From a virus, in IMG/VR virus record IMGVR_UViG_3300030099_004535, positions 1-38,852 of that record: 38,852 bases of DNA, one strand, 5' to 3'. Shown piece after piece: positions 31,256 through 38,852 of the stretch (positions are counted from its first letter, which is position 1; the number at the start of each line of letters is the position of its first letter). The position numbers and the translations under genes are program-made. The notes under the pieces were generated by a model. It was not told where the DNA came from, made no database searches, and saw only the letters and a program-made list of their open reading frames with translations.

Positions 31256-31732
31256 ATGGCAGATAACAGAAAAAAAGACGCAAACCGTCAACCACGCGAA
31301 GCCCAGAGTAGAGAGCTTAGCTCTGAAAGAAAACCTTGGGCACCCCCGTCCGCTTTGGATGCACCTAATCCCCCTGAAGGATATATTCACAGATGGGTGA
31401 GAACAGAGGTCAGAGGATATGATGACCGTAAGAACATGTCAGCCAGACTTAGAGAAGGCTGGGAACCTGTTCGAGCAGACGAATATCCTGACTTTGAATC
31501 TCCCTCACTTGATGAAGGTAGATATGCAGGAGTGATTGGCGTAGGTGGACTAATTCTTTGCAGAATTCCTAAGGAAACTGTGGATGAAAGAAGTGAATAC
31601 TTCAAAGCAAAGACAAGGGACCAAATGTTGTCAGTAGACAACGATTTGATGAAAGAAGAGCATCAAGCCATGCCTATTAATAAAAATAGACAAAGTCGCG
31701 TAACATTTGGCGGAACTCAATCGAAAGATTAA
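31256..31732 (+). CDS. Conserved head-region protein of unknown function
   Basis: 158 residues, charged, with Arg/Pro-rich N-terminus and a central conserved-looking segment (IHRWVRTEVRGYDDRKNMSA, then REGWEPVRADEYP). Similar proteins occur between scaffold and capsid genes in marine phages; function unknown. GGAGG 6-7 nt before the ATG. Confidence 0.7.
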   Translation: MADNRKKDANRQPREAQSRELSSERKPWAPPSALDAPNPPEGYIHRWVRTEVRGYDDRKNMSARLREGWEPVRADEYPDFESPSLDEGRYAGVIGVGGLILCRIPKETVDERSEYFKAKTRDQMLSVDNDLMKEEHQAMPINKNRQSRVTFGGTQSKD

Positions 31733-31771
31733 GTTCTATAATTTTAATTTGTTTGAATTTAGGATAATTTT

Positions 31772-32353
31772 ATGGCAAATGTAGATTCAGCTTTTGGACT
31801 AAGACCTTACGAGGGCTTATCTCCATCAGGTGCTATTCCACAAGCTAGAAAATACCTTATCAACCCATCAGGTTTCGGCTCTAACATCTATCAAGGTGAC
31901 TTAGTTAAATTTAACGGCGGCTACATTGAACAAGCTGGTGTTAGTGACGCAAACATTGTTGGTGTTTTTAATGGTGTTAACTATCAAAGTTCTGACGGTC
32001 CAGTATGGAGCAATTTCTACACAGCTAGTACAACTGCTAGTTCTGGAGACATTGAGGTCTACATTTATGATGACCCCAATACATTGTTTATCATACAAGG
32101 TGATTCTGACACAGCAACTACTCAAGCTGCTGTAGGAAGAAACGCTGATACTGTTGGTACAGGCGGAAGCACTACAACTGGTTTATCATCCAGAGAATTA
32201 GACGTAAGCACACTAGCGACTACTGCAGGTTTACAACTTAAAGTAGTTGGTGTTGTGGACAATCCAAAAAATGGAACTATTGCAGGAACACACGCTAATT
32301 TGATTGTTCAAATTAACGAACACGCCTACAAAGGTCCAGTAGCAGGTACATAA
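31772..32353 (+). CDS. Head decoration-type structural protein
   Basis: 193 residues, Gly/Ser/Thr-rich and beta-rich. The start (DSAFGLRPYEGLSPSG) and the IYQGDLVKFNGG segment are like the small structural protein preceding capsid genes in many marine phages. Probably a capsid decoration or stabilising protein. A TATAAT at 31737-31742 might be an internal promoter but lacks a good -35. Confidence 0.7.
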   Translation: MANVDSAFGLRPYEGLSPSGAIPQARKYLINPSGFGSNIYQGDLVKFNGGYIEQAGVSDANIVGVFNGVNYQSSDGPVWSNFYTASTTASSGDIEVYIYDDPNTLFIIQGDSDTATTQAAVGRNADTVGTGGSTTTGLSSRELDVSTLATTAGLQLKVVGVVDNPKNGTIAGTHANLIVQINEHAYKGPVAGT

Positions 32354-32355
32354 TC

Positions 32356-33264
32356 ATGGCTATATCAAGAGCACAATTAGTTAAGGAATTAGAACCCGGA
32401 CTAAATGCACTTTTTGGTCTCGAATACGACAAGTATGAAAACGAACACGCCGAAATTTTCGACGCGGAGTCTTCAGACAGAGCATTCGAAGAAGAAGTGA
32501 TGCTAACAGGCTTTGACGCTGCACCAGTAAAATCAGAAGGTTCAGGAGTGGCATTTGACTCTGCTCAAGAATCTTTCACTGCTAGATATACACACGAAAC
32601 TGTGGCATTAGCTTTCTCTATTACAGAAGAAGCTATTGAAGATAACTTGTATGACAAGTTATCTGCTCGTTACACTCGTGCGTTAGCTAGAAGTATGTCT
32701 ACAACTAAGCAAATTAAAGCAGCCTCAGTTTTAAACAATGCGTTCAACAGCAGTTTTGCTGGAGGCGACGGTAAAGAGCTCTGTGCTACTGACCACCCAA
32801 CTATCGGTGCCGGTAACTTTAGAAATGAGCTTTCTACTGCTGCTGACTTAAACGAAACTTCTTTAGAACAAGCATTGATTGACATTGCGGCGTTCATTGA
32901 CGAACGTGGATTAAAAATAGCTGTACAAGGAACTAAGTTAATTATTCCAAAAGAGCTACAATTCACTGCTGACAGATTGCTTGAAACTAACTTAAGAGTG
33001 GGTACTTCTGATAACGACTTAAACGCTATCAGAAACATGGGCATGATTCCTCAAGGATACGTGGTCAACCACTACTTAACAGACACTGATGCTTTCTTTA
33101 TTAAGACTGACGCACCTAACGGATTTAAAATGTTCGAAAGGTCACCTGTCAGAACTTCTATGGAAGCAGACTTTGATACTGGTAATGTGCGTTACAAAGC
33201 TAGAGAAAGATACTCATTTGGGTTCTCTGACCCAAGATGTGTCTTCGGTTCTCCGGGAGCGTAA
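32356..33264 (+). CDS. Major capsid protein
   Basis: 302 residues. The patterns YTHETVALAFSITEEAIEDNLYDKLSA (split by a helix), CATDHPTIG and YVVNHYLTDTDAFFIKT resemble the Mu gpT-like branch of HK97-fold capsid proteins. Length, location after scaffold and decoration genes, and a terminator-like hairpin after it (high-expression gene) all agree. Confidence 0.88.
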   Translation: MAISRAQLVKELEPGLNALFGLEYDKYENEHAEIFDAESSDRAFEEEVMLTGFDAAPVKSEGSGVAFDSAQESFTARYTHETVALAFSITEEAIEDNLYDKLSARYTRALARSMSTTKQIKAASVLNNAFNSSFAGGDGKELCATDHPTIGAGNFRNELSTAADLNETSLEQALIDIAAFIDERGLKIAVQGTKLIIPKELQFTADRLLETNLRVGTSDNDLNAIRNMGMIPQGYVVNHYLTDTDAFFIKTDAPNGFKMFERSPVRTSMEADFDTGNVRYKARERYSFGFSDPRCVFGSPGA

Positions 33265-33290
33265 CCTAGTCGTTTAACTTAAGGAACCTC

Positions 33291-33318
33291 TGGCGGGGGT
33301 TTCTCACTCAACCCGCCA
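33291..33318 (+). terminator. Terminator-like hairpin after capsid gene
   Basis: TGGCGGG (33291-33297) pairs with CCCGCCA (33312-33318), with extra GTT/AAC pairing inside; ACTTTTAC follows. Probably a partial terminator giving more capsid than tail message. Confidence 0.65.
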
Positions 33319-33327
33319 ACTTTTACT

Positions 33328-33534
33328 ATGGACAAAATAAACCCTCAACACTACAAAGATGGCTCAATCGAGTGTATTGATGCTATTCAATCAGCCATGT
33401 CTGAGAAAGCTTTCTCTGGCTACTTAAAAGGTAATGTACTTAAATATATGTGGCGATACGAAAAGAAAAACGGTAAAGAAGACTTAGAAAAAGCTAGGTG
33501 GTATTTGAATAAGTTACTTGATACAATAAAATAA
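33328..33534 (+). CDS. DUF3310 family protein
   Basis: 68 residues matching DUF3310: NPQHYKDGSIECIDAIQ, then LKGNVLKYMWRYEKKNG and a helix with KARWYLNKLL. Often annotated as a SaV-like or nucleotide-kinase-associated small phage protein; actual activity is unknown. It is odd among structural genes. No ribosome site; it starts just after the capsid terminator. Confidence 0.8.
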   Translation: MDKINPQHYKDGSIECIDAIQSAMSEKAFSGYLKGNVLKYMWRYEKKNGKEDLEKARWYLNKLLDTIK

Positions 33535-33610
33535 CATTCCGAGCATTCGAATAACACTGTATGACTGGCTCGGCAGACTTAATCGACATGCAGTAATTTA
33601 AGGAGCTAAT

Positions 33611-34090
33611 ATGGCAACTTCAACATTCAATGGTCCAATTCGTTCAGAAAATGGATTCAAAACTATAATTAAAAATAGTTCAGGCGGTCTCACTAATGAG
33701 ATGACTCTTTCAACTTACAGCACTTCTATCACTATCGCTGCTTCAGGTACTGACCACAAGGAAAGTTCAATAGGTATACCATCAAACTTTATACCTATGG
33801 GTGTAGCAATTACTGTAACTAGTGCCGCTGCTAACAACGTAAACTTAGTAGACATTGGTACTGATGCAGATACTGATGGTTTTGTAGATGGTATCTCCGT
33901 AGCTATTAACTCAACTGGTTTCAAAGGATTTTTCCCTTGTAACGGAGTTTTAGGTATGTCTGGTGGTACTACAACTGCAGCCACTGAAACAGCTGATGAA
34001 GTAGAAGTAGTTATTTCTGGAACAGCAGGAGCTGGTGGAGTAGTAGCGTTAAAATTCTTTGGAATTGCGTCTGACTCACCAACTGCATAA
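33611..34090 (+). CDS. Structural protein, beta-rich
   Basis: 159 residues, Gly/Ala/Thr/Ser-rich with few charges, ending in a strand-rich Gly-Ala segment. Typical of small particle-surface proteins of marine phages. AAGGAGCTAAT before the ATG closely matches the leader of the next gene. Exact role unknown. Confidence 0.65.
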   Translation: MATSTFNGPIRSENGFKTIIKNSSGGLTNEMTLSTYSTSITIAASGTDHKESSIGIPSNFIPMGVAITVTSAAANNVNLVDIGTDADTDGFVDGISVAINSTGFKGFFPCNGVLGMSGGTTTAATETADEVEVVISGTAGAGGVVALKFFGIASDSPTA

Positions 34091-34102
34091 TAGGAGCTAA
34101 CT

Positions 34103-34390
34103 ATGGCAGGACGAATGACAGGTTCTGATGTTGTAACATCATCTGTAACTTCAACTGGTGACATGACTACTAAGCGTTCAAGGCTTCGTGGTTTTGTTGT
34201 GTCAGGTGGGTCTTCAGATGGCACAGTTACTTTTAAAAATACTAGTTCAGGTTCAACATTATTAGTTTTACCTGTAAGTGCTAATGCTACAGAAACATTA
34301 AATATTCCAGACAATGGGATATTATTTGTAGATGGTATACATGCAACACTATCTAATATAGATAGAGTAACTATATTTTTTACAGGGTAA
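34103..34390 (+). CDS. Small structural protein
   Basis: 95 residues, beta-rich (LRGFVVSGGSSDGTVTFKN, then LNIPDNGILFVDGIHATL). Likely a particle surface or adaptor protein; similar single-domain proteins recur in marine phages. TAGGAGCTAAC precedes the ATG. Confidence 0.65.
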   Translation: MAGRMTGSDVVTSSVTSTGDMTTKRSRLRGFVVSGGSSDGTVTFKNTSSGSTLLVLPVSANATETLNIPDNGILFVDGIHATLSNIDRVTIFFTG

Positions 34391-34393
34391 TTA

Positions 34394-35041
34394 GTGGCAA
34401 CTTCGGGTACTACAGCCTTTGACTTGAGCGTTGATGAGCTTATTGAAGAAGCTTATGAGCGTTGTGGAGTTGAATTAAGAACAGGGTACGATTTAGAAAG
34501 TGCAAGAAGGTCATTAAATATTATGATGGCTGATTGGGCTAACCGTGGACTTAATCAATGGACAATAGAACAACGCTCAGTCACAGTTACCTCAGGAACC
34601 AATTTTATAGATATTGGTACTGACGTAGTTGATATTACCGAAGCTGTAATTAGAAGAAGTGGCACCGATATACAATTAAGCAGAATTAGTCGTTCTGATT
34701 TTTTATTTACACCGTCCAAAGATAGTACAGGCAGACCGAATCAGTATTTTTTAGACAGACAAACAACACCTAGAATTTTTTTGTTTCCAACACCAGAAAA
34801 TTCTACTGATACATTAATTTACAATGCGTTAACTAGAATACAAGATGTAGGAGACTACACAAACAACATGGAAATAGTATTTAGATTTATACCTTGCATG
34901 GTAGCGGGACTAGCATATTACTTAGCTATGAAAAGAAACCCTGCAGCTTTAGCAAATCTAAAAACAGTTTATGACGAAGAATTTAATAGAGCAGCATTCA
35001 TGGATAGAGAAGGAGGTAGCTCTAAATTTGTAGGTTCTTAA
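34394..35041 (+). CDS. Head-tail adaptor, gp4-like
   Basis: 215 residues, GTG start with AGGG upstream. The N-terminal helix pair (VDELIEEAYERCGVE, then SARRSLNIMMADWANRGLNQW) followed by beta segments is the pattern of phage head-completion or tail accessory factors of the P22 gp4 type. It would dock under the portal. Confidence 0.75.
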   Translation: MATSGTTAFDLSVDELIEEAYERCGVELRTGYDLESARRSLNIMMADWANRGLNQWTIEQRSVTVTSGTNFIDIGTDVVDITEAVIRRSGTDIQLSRISRSDFLFTPSKDSTGRPNQYFLDRQTTPRIFLFPTPENSTDTLIYNALTRIQDVGDYTNNMEIVFRFIPCMVAGLAYYLAMKRNPAALANLKTVYDEEFNRAAFMDREGGSSKFVGS

Positions 35042-35042
35042 C

Positions 35043-35840
35043 ATGAGTTTCGCTACGGCAAAATACGCATACGGTCTGTGTGACCAATGTGGTCAGAGAT
35101 ACAAATTAAAAAGACTCAAAAAACAATGGGACGGCATAAAGTCTTGTCCACAATGTTTTGATACAAAACATCCACAACTACAACCTAAGAATAGACCAGC
35201 TGACCCAGAAGCTTTACGTGACCCCAGACCAAACACAGATGTAGAAATATCTACTGGCAAAATAATTAGTGATGATGTTATTGGTAGCAACCTTAATGGT
35301 CTTAGAATAGTAAGTAGTTTGGGAAGTGTAGAAGCGGGAGCAGGTGTAGTAGCTAATCCAGATACTTCAAGTGTTACAACAGCTTTGACAGGTCAAAGTT
35401 TAACAAGTTCATTGGGTACACTAACTATAAACAGTAATGTTGCTAACTTCTCTGTAAGCGGACTAACTGCAACAGGTTTATTAGGCACACCAACTCTTTC
35501 TACAAATGTAACTACATACACAGTTACTGTAGCATCCTTCTATGGAGGAAACAGATTTTACATAGACGGAGTTGTATACCCTACTCTTAGTTTATCAGAA
35601 GGTAGCACATATAGATTTGACCAATCTGATAATAGTAACTCTGGACACCCATTTAGATTTTCAACAACATCCAATGGTAGTCATGGCGGAGGCTCTGAAT
35701 ACACTACAGGAGTGACTACAAGCGGAACTCCGGGAAGTGCTGGAGCTTACACACAAATAACAGTAGCAGTTGGAGCACCAACACTTTATTATTACTGTAC
35801 TAATCACTCTGGCATGGGTGGACAAGCAAATACACCATAA
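35043..35840 (+). CDS. Zinc-ribbon and cupredoxin-like virion protein
   Basis: 265 residues in three parts: a zinc ribbon (Cys13, Cys16, Cys35, Cys38), a low-complexity Ser/Thr linker, and a C-terminal domain of about 95 residues like plastocyanin/amicyanin. That domain keeps His202 (SGHPFRF), Cys252, His255 and Met258 (YYYCTNHSGMGG), the spacing CxxHxxM of an amicyanin-type copper site. The domain recurs in marine phage structural proteins. Copper binding is inference from ligands. Confidence 0.75.
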   Translation: MSFATAKYAYGLCDQCGQRYKLKRLKKQWDGIKSCPQCFDTKHPQLQPKNRPADPEALRDPRPNTDVEISTGKIISDDVIGSNLNGLRIVSSLGSVEAGAGVVANPDTSSVTTALTGQSLTSSLGTLTINSNVANFSVSGLTATGLLGTPTLSTNVTTYTVTVASFYGGNRFYIDGVVYPTLSLSEGSTYRFDQSDNSNSGHPFRFSTTSNGSHGGGSEYTTGVTTSGTPGSAGAYTQITVAVGAPTLYYYCTNHSGMGGQANTP

Positions 35841-35860
35841 ATTTAATGATATAATCAACT

Positions 35861-36529
35861 ATGAGTTTTACTTACGGCACACTAAAAACAACTGTACAAA
35901 ACTATTTAGATACAGAAGAAACTGCTTTTGTAGCCACTCTACCTACTTTTATAACTACAGCAGAAGAAAGGATTTTAAAAAGTGCAAACTTAAATGTATT
36001 TAGAAAAAATGTAACTGGGCAACTAACAGCTGGTAATACTTACCTAACTAAGCCAACAGATTTTATAAGAACCTTTAGTTTAGCTGTGATAGAAAACAAT
36101 GTTTATGATTACTTATTACTAAAACACGCTAGTTTTATGAGAGAGTATTCAAATGACGCAACTACAGTAAGTAAAAGAGCTAAACCTAAATACTATGGTC
36201 AGTTTGATGAAACTACTTTTATCTTGGGTCCAGTGCCAGACCAAGCATACAATATAGAACTACATTACTTTTATGAACCCGCTTCTTTAACAGCAGGTTT
36301 AGATAATGGTACAACGTGGCTATCTCAAAATGCTAGAGATGCTTTGCTTTATGGAACTTTAGTTGAAGGAGCAATGTTTCAAAAACTACCATTAAATGAA
36401 GTACAAGCCTATGAAAGTAGGTTCCAAGAAGCATTGGTTAAGTTAAAAGCAGAGCAAGAACTACTTGGTACAAGACAAGAATATTATACGGACAGACCTA
36501 GAGCTAATAATTTAGCTGGTAAAGCATGA
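35861..36529 (+). CDS. Tail adaptor/connector protein
   Basis: 222 residues. The start (YGTLKTTVQNYLDTEETAF, then FITTAEERILKSANL) and DARDALLYGTL-like segment resemble a common phage adaptor family linking portal complex and tail, equivalent by position to tubular/gatekeeper proteins. TATAAT at 35850-35855 ends 6 nt before the ATG, and no ribosome site is visible. Confidence 0.75.
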   Translation: MSFTYGTLKTTVQNYLDTEETAFVATLPTFITTAEERILKSANLNVFRKNVTGQLTAGNTYLTKPTDFIRTFSLAVIENNVYDYLLLKHASFMREYSNDATTVSKRAKPKYYGQFDETTFILGPVPDQAYNIELHYFYEPASLTAGLDNGTTWLSQNARDALLYGTLVEGAMFQKLPLNEVQAYESRFQEALVKLKAEQELLGTRQEYYTDRPRANNLAGKA

Positions 36530-36819
36530 GTTTTGAGATAAAAGTTACCTCTAATTTAGGGGACATTTCAGTAGCCACAGTAGATGAAAAGGGACACTCA
36601 GCGGAGTATCTAGCACAAAGATGTGCAGATAAAATTTGCGGCATTTCAGAGAACGCTGCTCCTGAAGTTAGACAACAAGCAGAAGCTTTTAAGGTAGCTA
36701 TTTACAATACAATCCTTTATTATATGAAACAAGCTATCACTAGTGATAGGACAACAGTGACAGGGCTTCTTAAGAAGCAGGGTCATAATGATTTAGCTAA
36801 AATTATTAAGGAGCTTTAA
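36526..36819 (+). CDS. Conserved small phage protein
   Basis: 97 residues, beta N-terminus then helices with conserved-looking AEAFKVAIYNTILYYMKQAI and TTVTGLLKKQGHNDLAKII. Found beside adaptor genes in marine phages; function unknown. ATG overlaps the previous stop (ATGA). Confidence 0.7.
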   Translation: MSFEIKVTSNLGDISVATVDEKGHSAEYLAQRCADKICGISENAAPEVRQQAEAFKVAIYNTILYYMKQAITSDRTTVTGLLKKQGHNDLAKIIKEL

Positions 36820-36820
36820 C

Positions 36821-37249
36821 ATGGCAATAACTTCAACTTTGACAACTAGTTTTAAAACCGAACTTTTAACTGGTACTCATAACTTCACCAATAGTAGTGG
36901 AGATACTTTTAAATTAGCACTTTTCACAAGTTCTGCTACTTTAGGAGCAGCTACTACAGCTTTTTCAACTACTAATGAAGTTTCTGGTTCTGGTTACACT
37001 TCAGGTGGAGGAACTCTTACTAACGTTACTCCGTCAGCTGATGGAACTACTGCAATTACAGATTTTGCAGACTTAACTTTTAGTAGTGCCACAATAACCG
37101 CTAGAGGTTGTTTAATTTATAACAGTTCTGATTCTAACAAAGCAGTAGCTAGTATAGATTTTGGTGGAGACAAAACATCTACTAACGGCGACTTTACTAT
37201 TCAGTTTCCAGCAGCAGCAGCTAGTACAGCTATTATAAGAATAGCGTAG
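36821..37249 (+). CDS. Beta-rich tail structural protein
   Basis: 142 residues, Thr/Ser/Gly-rich, no charged clusters. The start (LTTSFKTELLTGTHNFTN) and ARGCLIYNSS segment match a small tail or fibre-associated family common in marine phages. AAGGAG 8-9 nt before the ATG. Confidence 0.7.
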   Translation: MAITSTLTTSFKTELLTGTHNFTNSSGDTFKLALFTSSATLGAATTAFSTTNEVSGSGYTSGGGTLTNVTPSADGTTAITDFADLTFSSATITARGCLIYNSSDSNKAVASIDFGGDKTSTNGDFTIQFPAAAASTAIIRIA

Positions 37250-37258
37250 GAGGAGAGC

Positions 37259-38683
37259 ATGGCTCTTGTCCTTAACGATAGGGTAAAAGAAACCACTACC
37301 ACTACTGGTACAGGCACCATAAATTTAGCTGGAGCCGAAACTGGCTTTGAGACTTTTGTACAAGGAATCGGTAATTCTAATACTACCTACTACGCTATTG
37401 TTCATCAAAGTTTAGACGAGTTCGAAGTTGGATTAGGCACAGTTACTGATGCTTCTCCAGACACACTATCTAGAACTACAATCATAAGTAGCACTAACTC
37501 TGACTCTGCAGTAGATTTCTCTGCAGGAACTAAAAACGTATTTTGTACGTTACCTGCAAGTAAAGCCATAGTAGAAGATGGCTCTGGAAATTTAGAAATA
37601 GATATTTCAGGAATTATAGTTTTAGATGCTGATAACGCAGGTGTTGTACAGCTTAAAGATGGAGGCTCACATTACGGTAGCTTTTACACTTCGTCAGATA
37701 CGTTAAACATTCAGTCTAATATCAACAACGCAGATATGAATTTCATAGGCAAAGATGACAATACGAACATCACAGCCCTTACTTTTGATATGTCTGACGC
37801 AGGTAAAGCAACTTTTAATGATGGAGTCAAAGCAGATTATTTTAAAGCAACTGGTTCAATACCTTCTGAAACTTCAGCTAGTACAGCATATTTAGATTTT
37901 GCTTCAGGCAATGCAAGAATAGTCACAAAAGGTGCAGATGGTAGCACTCAAGGTGGTTTTCAAATATTACAACAAGCATCTGATGGTTCGCCTAACAACA
38001 CTCCTTTACATATTAGCTCAGATGGAAAAATTGGTATTGGTACAACCGACCCAGATACAGATGGATATTCTTATGCAGAAGATTTTGTGGTTAAAGCAGG
38101 AGTTTCTGCTGATGATGGCGTAGGTATTACACTTCAATCTAACACTAGAAGATATGGCGTACTTGCTTTTGGAGATAGTGCAGATACTAATGCAGGAGAA
38201 TTGTGGTACGACCATACTTTAAATAGTTTAAATATGAGAACTTCAGGTGTAAGTAGGTTTCTATTAGACTCTAGCGGTAACGCAACTTTTACAGGAAATG
38301 TTACAGCTTATGGAAGCGTTTCAGATGAAAGACTAAAAGAAAATATTAAAGTTATAGAAAACCCTATTGAAAAAATAAAAGATTTAAAAGGTGTCACTTT
38401 TACTTACAAAAAAGATGGAGAAAAAAGTACAGGACTTATAGCACAAGATTTAGAAAAAGTATTACCAGAAGCAGTATATACCTCCGAAACTATAGCAGAC
38501 GAAAGAGAAGGCGAGGAGTCAGAAGAACACCTAGCCATTCGTTATGGCAACACAGTAGGTTTATTAGTAGAAGCTATTAAAGAACAACAAAAACAAATAG
38601 ATACTTTAAATGACTATGTAAAATTACAGTCAGCTACAATCATGGATATGGAAAGAAGACTGAATGAATTAGAGGATAAGTAA
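37259..38683 (+). CDS. Tail fibre with S74 self-cleaving chaperone
   Basis: 474 residues. A beta-rich N-terminal domain (ALVLNDRVKETTTTTGTGTI) attaches to the tail; a repetitive shaft follows; the C-terminus is a peptidase S74 intramolecular chaperone. The Ser-Lys dyad is intact: Ser355 and Lys360 in SDERLKENIK, followed by GLIAQDLEKVLPEAV and a terminal coiled coil (QQKQIDTLNDYVKLQ). The chaperone helps trimer folding and then cleaves itself off. GGAGGAG before the ATG. Confidence 0.88.
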   Translation: MALVLNDRVKETTTTTGTGTINLAGAETGFETFVQGIGNSNTTYYAIVHQSLDEFEVGLGTVTDASPDTLSRTTIISSTNSDSAVDFSAGTKNVFCTLPASKAIVEDGSGNLEIDISGIIVLDADNAGVVQLKDGGSHYGSFYTSSDTLNIQSNINNADMNFIGKDDNTNITALTFDMSDAGKATFNDGVKADYFKATGSIPSETSASTAYLDFASGNARIVTKGADGSTQGGFQILQQASDGSPNNTPLHISSDGKIGIGTTDPDTDGYSYAEDFVVKAGVSADDGVGITLQSNTRRYGVLAFGDSADTNAGELWYDHTLNSLNMRTSGVSRFLLDSSGNATFTGNVTAYGSVSDERLKENIKVIENPIEKIKDLKGVTFTYKKDGEKSTGLIAQDLEKVLPEAVYTSETIADEREGEESEEHLAIRYGNTVGLLVEAIKEQQKQIDTLNDYVKLQSATIMDMERRLNELEDK

Positions 38684-38852
38684 TGGCTTTATCAAGTTCA
38701 GGTTCAATATCCATGAGTCAAATACAAGCTGAGTGGGGTGGTAGTATTCCTATCAGCATGAGCGAGTATTATAGTGGTGCTTTATCCAACGCAACCAATG
38801 ATTTGTCAGACTCTCAATCCCCTTCCATTTCAAGTCACAGCACAAGTGTCTA
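38683..38852 (+). CDS. Tail-associated protein, 5' end only (partial)
   Basis: ATG overlaps the fibre stop (TAATG) and the frame runs off the window; 56 residues visible. The start (SSSGSISMSQIQAEWGG, then PISMSEYY) matches a motif at the front of many marine phage tail or fibre proteins. Full length unknown. Confidence 0.7.
   Translation, partial: MALSSSGSISMSQIQAEWGGSIPISMSEYYSGALSNATNDLSDSQSPSISSHSTSV

Noticed and set aside
31737-31742. Promoter before the decoration gene
   Set aside because: TATAAT is present but no -35 box is recognisable, and such boxes are expected by chance in AT-rich DNA.
1-38852. tRNA genes
   Set aside because: No cloverleaf with a T-arm and matching acceptor stem was found by eye; a dedicated search would be needed to exclude them fully.

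Overview
The window is an AT-rich segment of a tailed bacteriophage (Caudoviricetes), most likely marine. It carries a large terminase, portal, scaffold, HK97-fold-like capsid protein, head-tail adaptors and an S74-type tail fibre, together with a phage replication set. No rRNA, tRNA, integrase, host housekeeping gene or recognisable lysis gene was seen. The family mix (family A polymerase with Leu at the 762-equivalent position, TOTE-type primase, SNF2 helicase, 2OG-Fe(II) oxygenase, Cpn10, cupredoxin-like virion domain) is typical of uncultivated marine phages. Host and exact taxonomy cannot be read from the sequence. Both ends cut through genes, so the genome is incomplete here.

Layout. 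(1) 1-366: 3' end of a plus-strand gene. (2) 327-8105, minus strand: a replication operon reading, in transcription order, two unknown proteins, an SSB-like candidate, AEP/TOTE primase, zinc-ribbon mini-protein, SF1 helicase, DNA polymerase A, ribbon-helix-helix-like mini-protein and RecB-type nuclease. (3) 8107-8144: overlapping divergent promoters. (4) 8185-17572, plus strand: SNF2 helicase, a small protein, a giant 1886-residue protein (probable internal virion or ejection protein), small partners, a 2OG oxygenase and a DUF1289 protein. (5) 17573-17957: a non-coding region with tandem heptamers, repeated GACCTWAGGTC dyads, a long inverted repeat, and a possible small RNA or attenuator just before the small terminase gene. 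(6) 17958-18449: small terminase. (7) 18385-25140: an accessory block, nearly all minus strand. It has a 16-gene micro-operon of tiny overlapping genes, a divergent VRR-NUC nuclease, and an array of one- to three-gene transcription units. These units have their own promoters, most have their own terminators, and they are separated by five copies of a conserved long hairpin. (8) 25287-38852, plus strand: HNH nuclease, large terminase, portal, a small gene with an apparent AUA start, Cpn10, scaffold, capsid proteins, adaptors, cupredoxin-like protein, tail and fibre genes.

How it works together. The minus-strand operon supplies DNA synthesis and recombination; the right-hand block packages DNA and builds the particle. 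The accessory block splits small from large terminase and looks like an early, exchangeable set of host-interaction genes. The most novel-looking elements are the hairpin-delimited cassette array, the dyad-rich region with its possible RNA, the micro-operon, and several genes whose start codon sits where transcription should begin. Functions were assigned by motif recognition alone; no database search was run.
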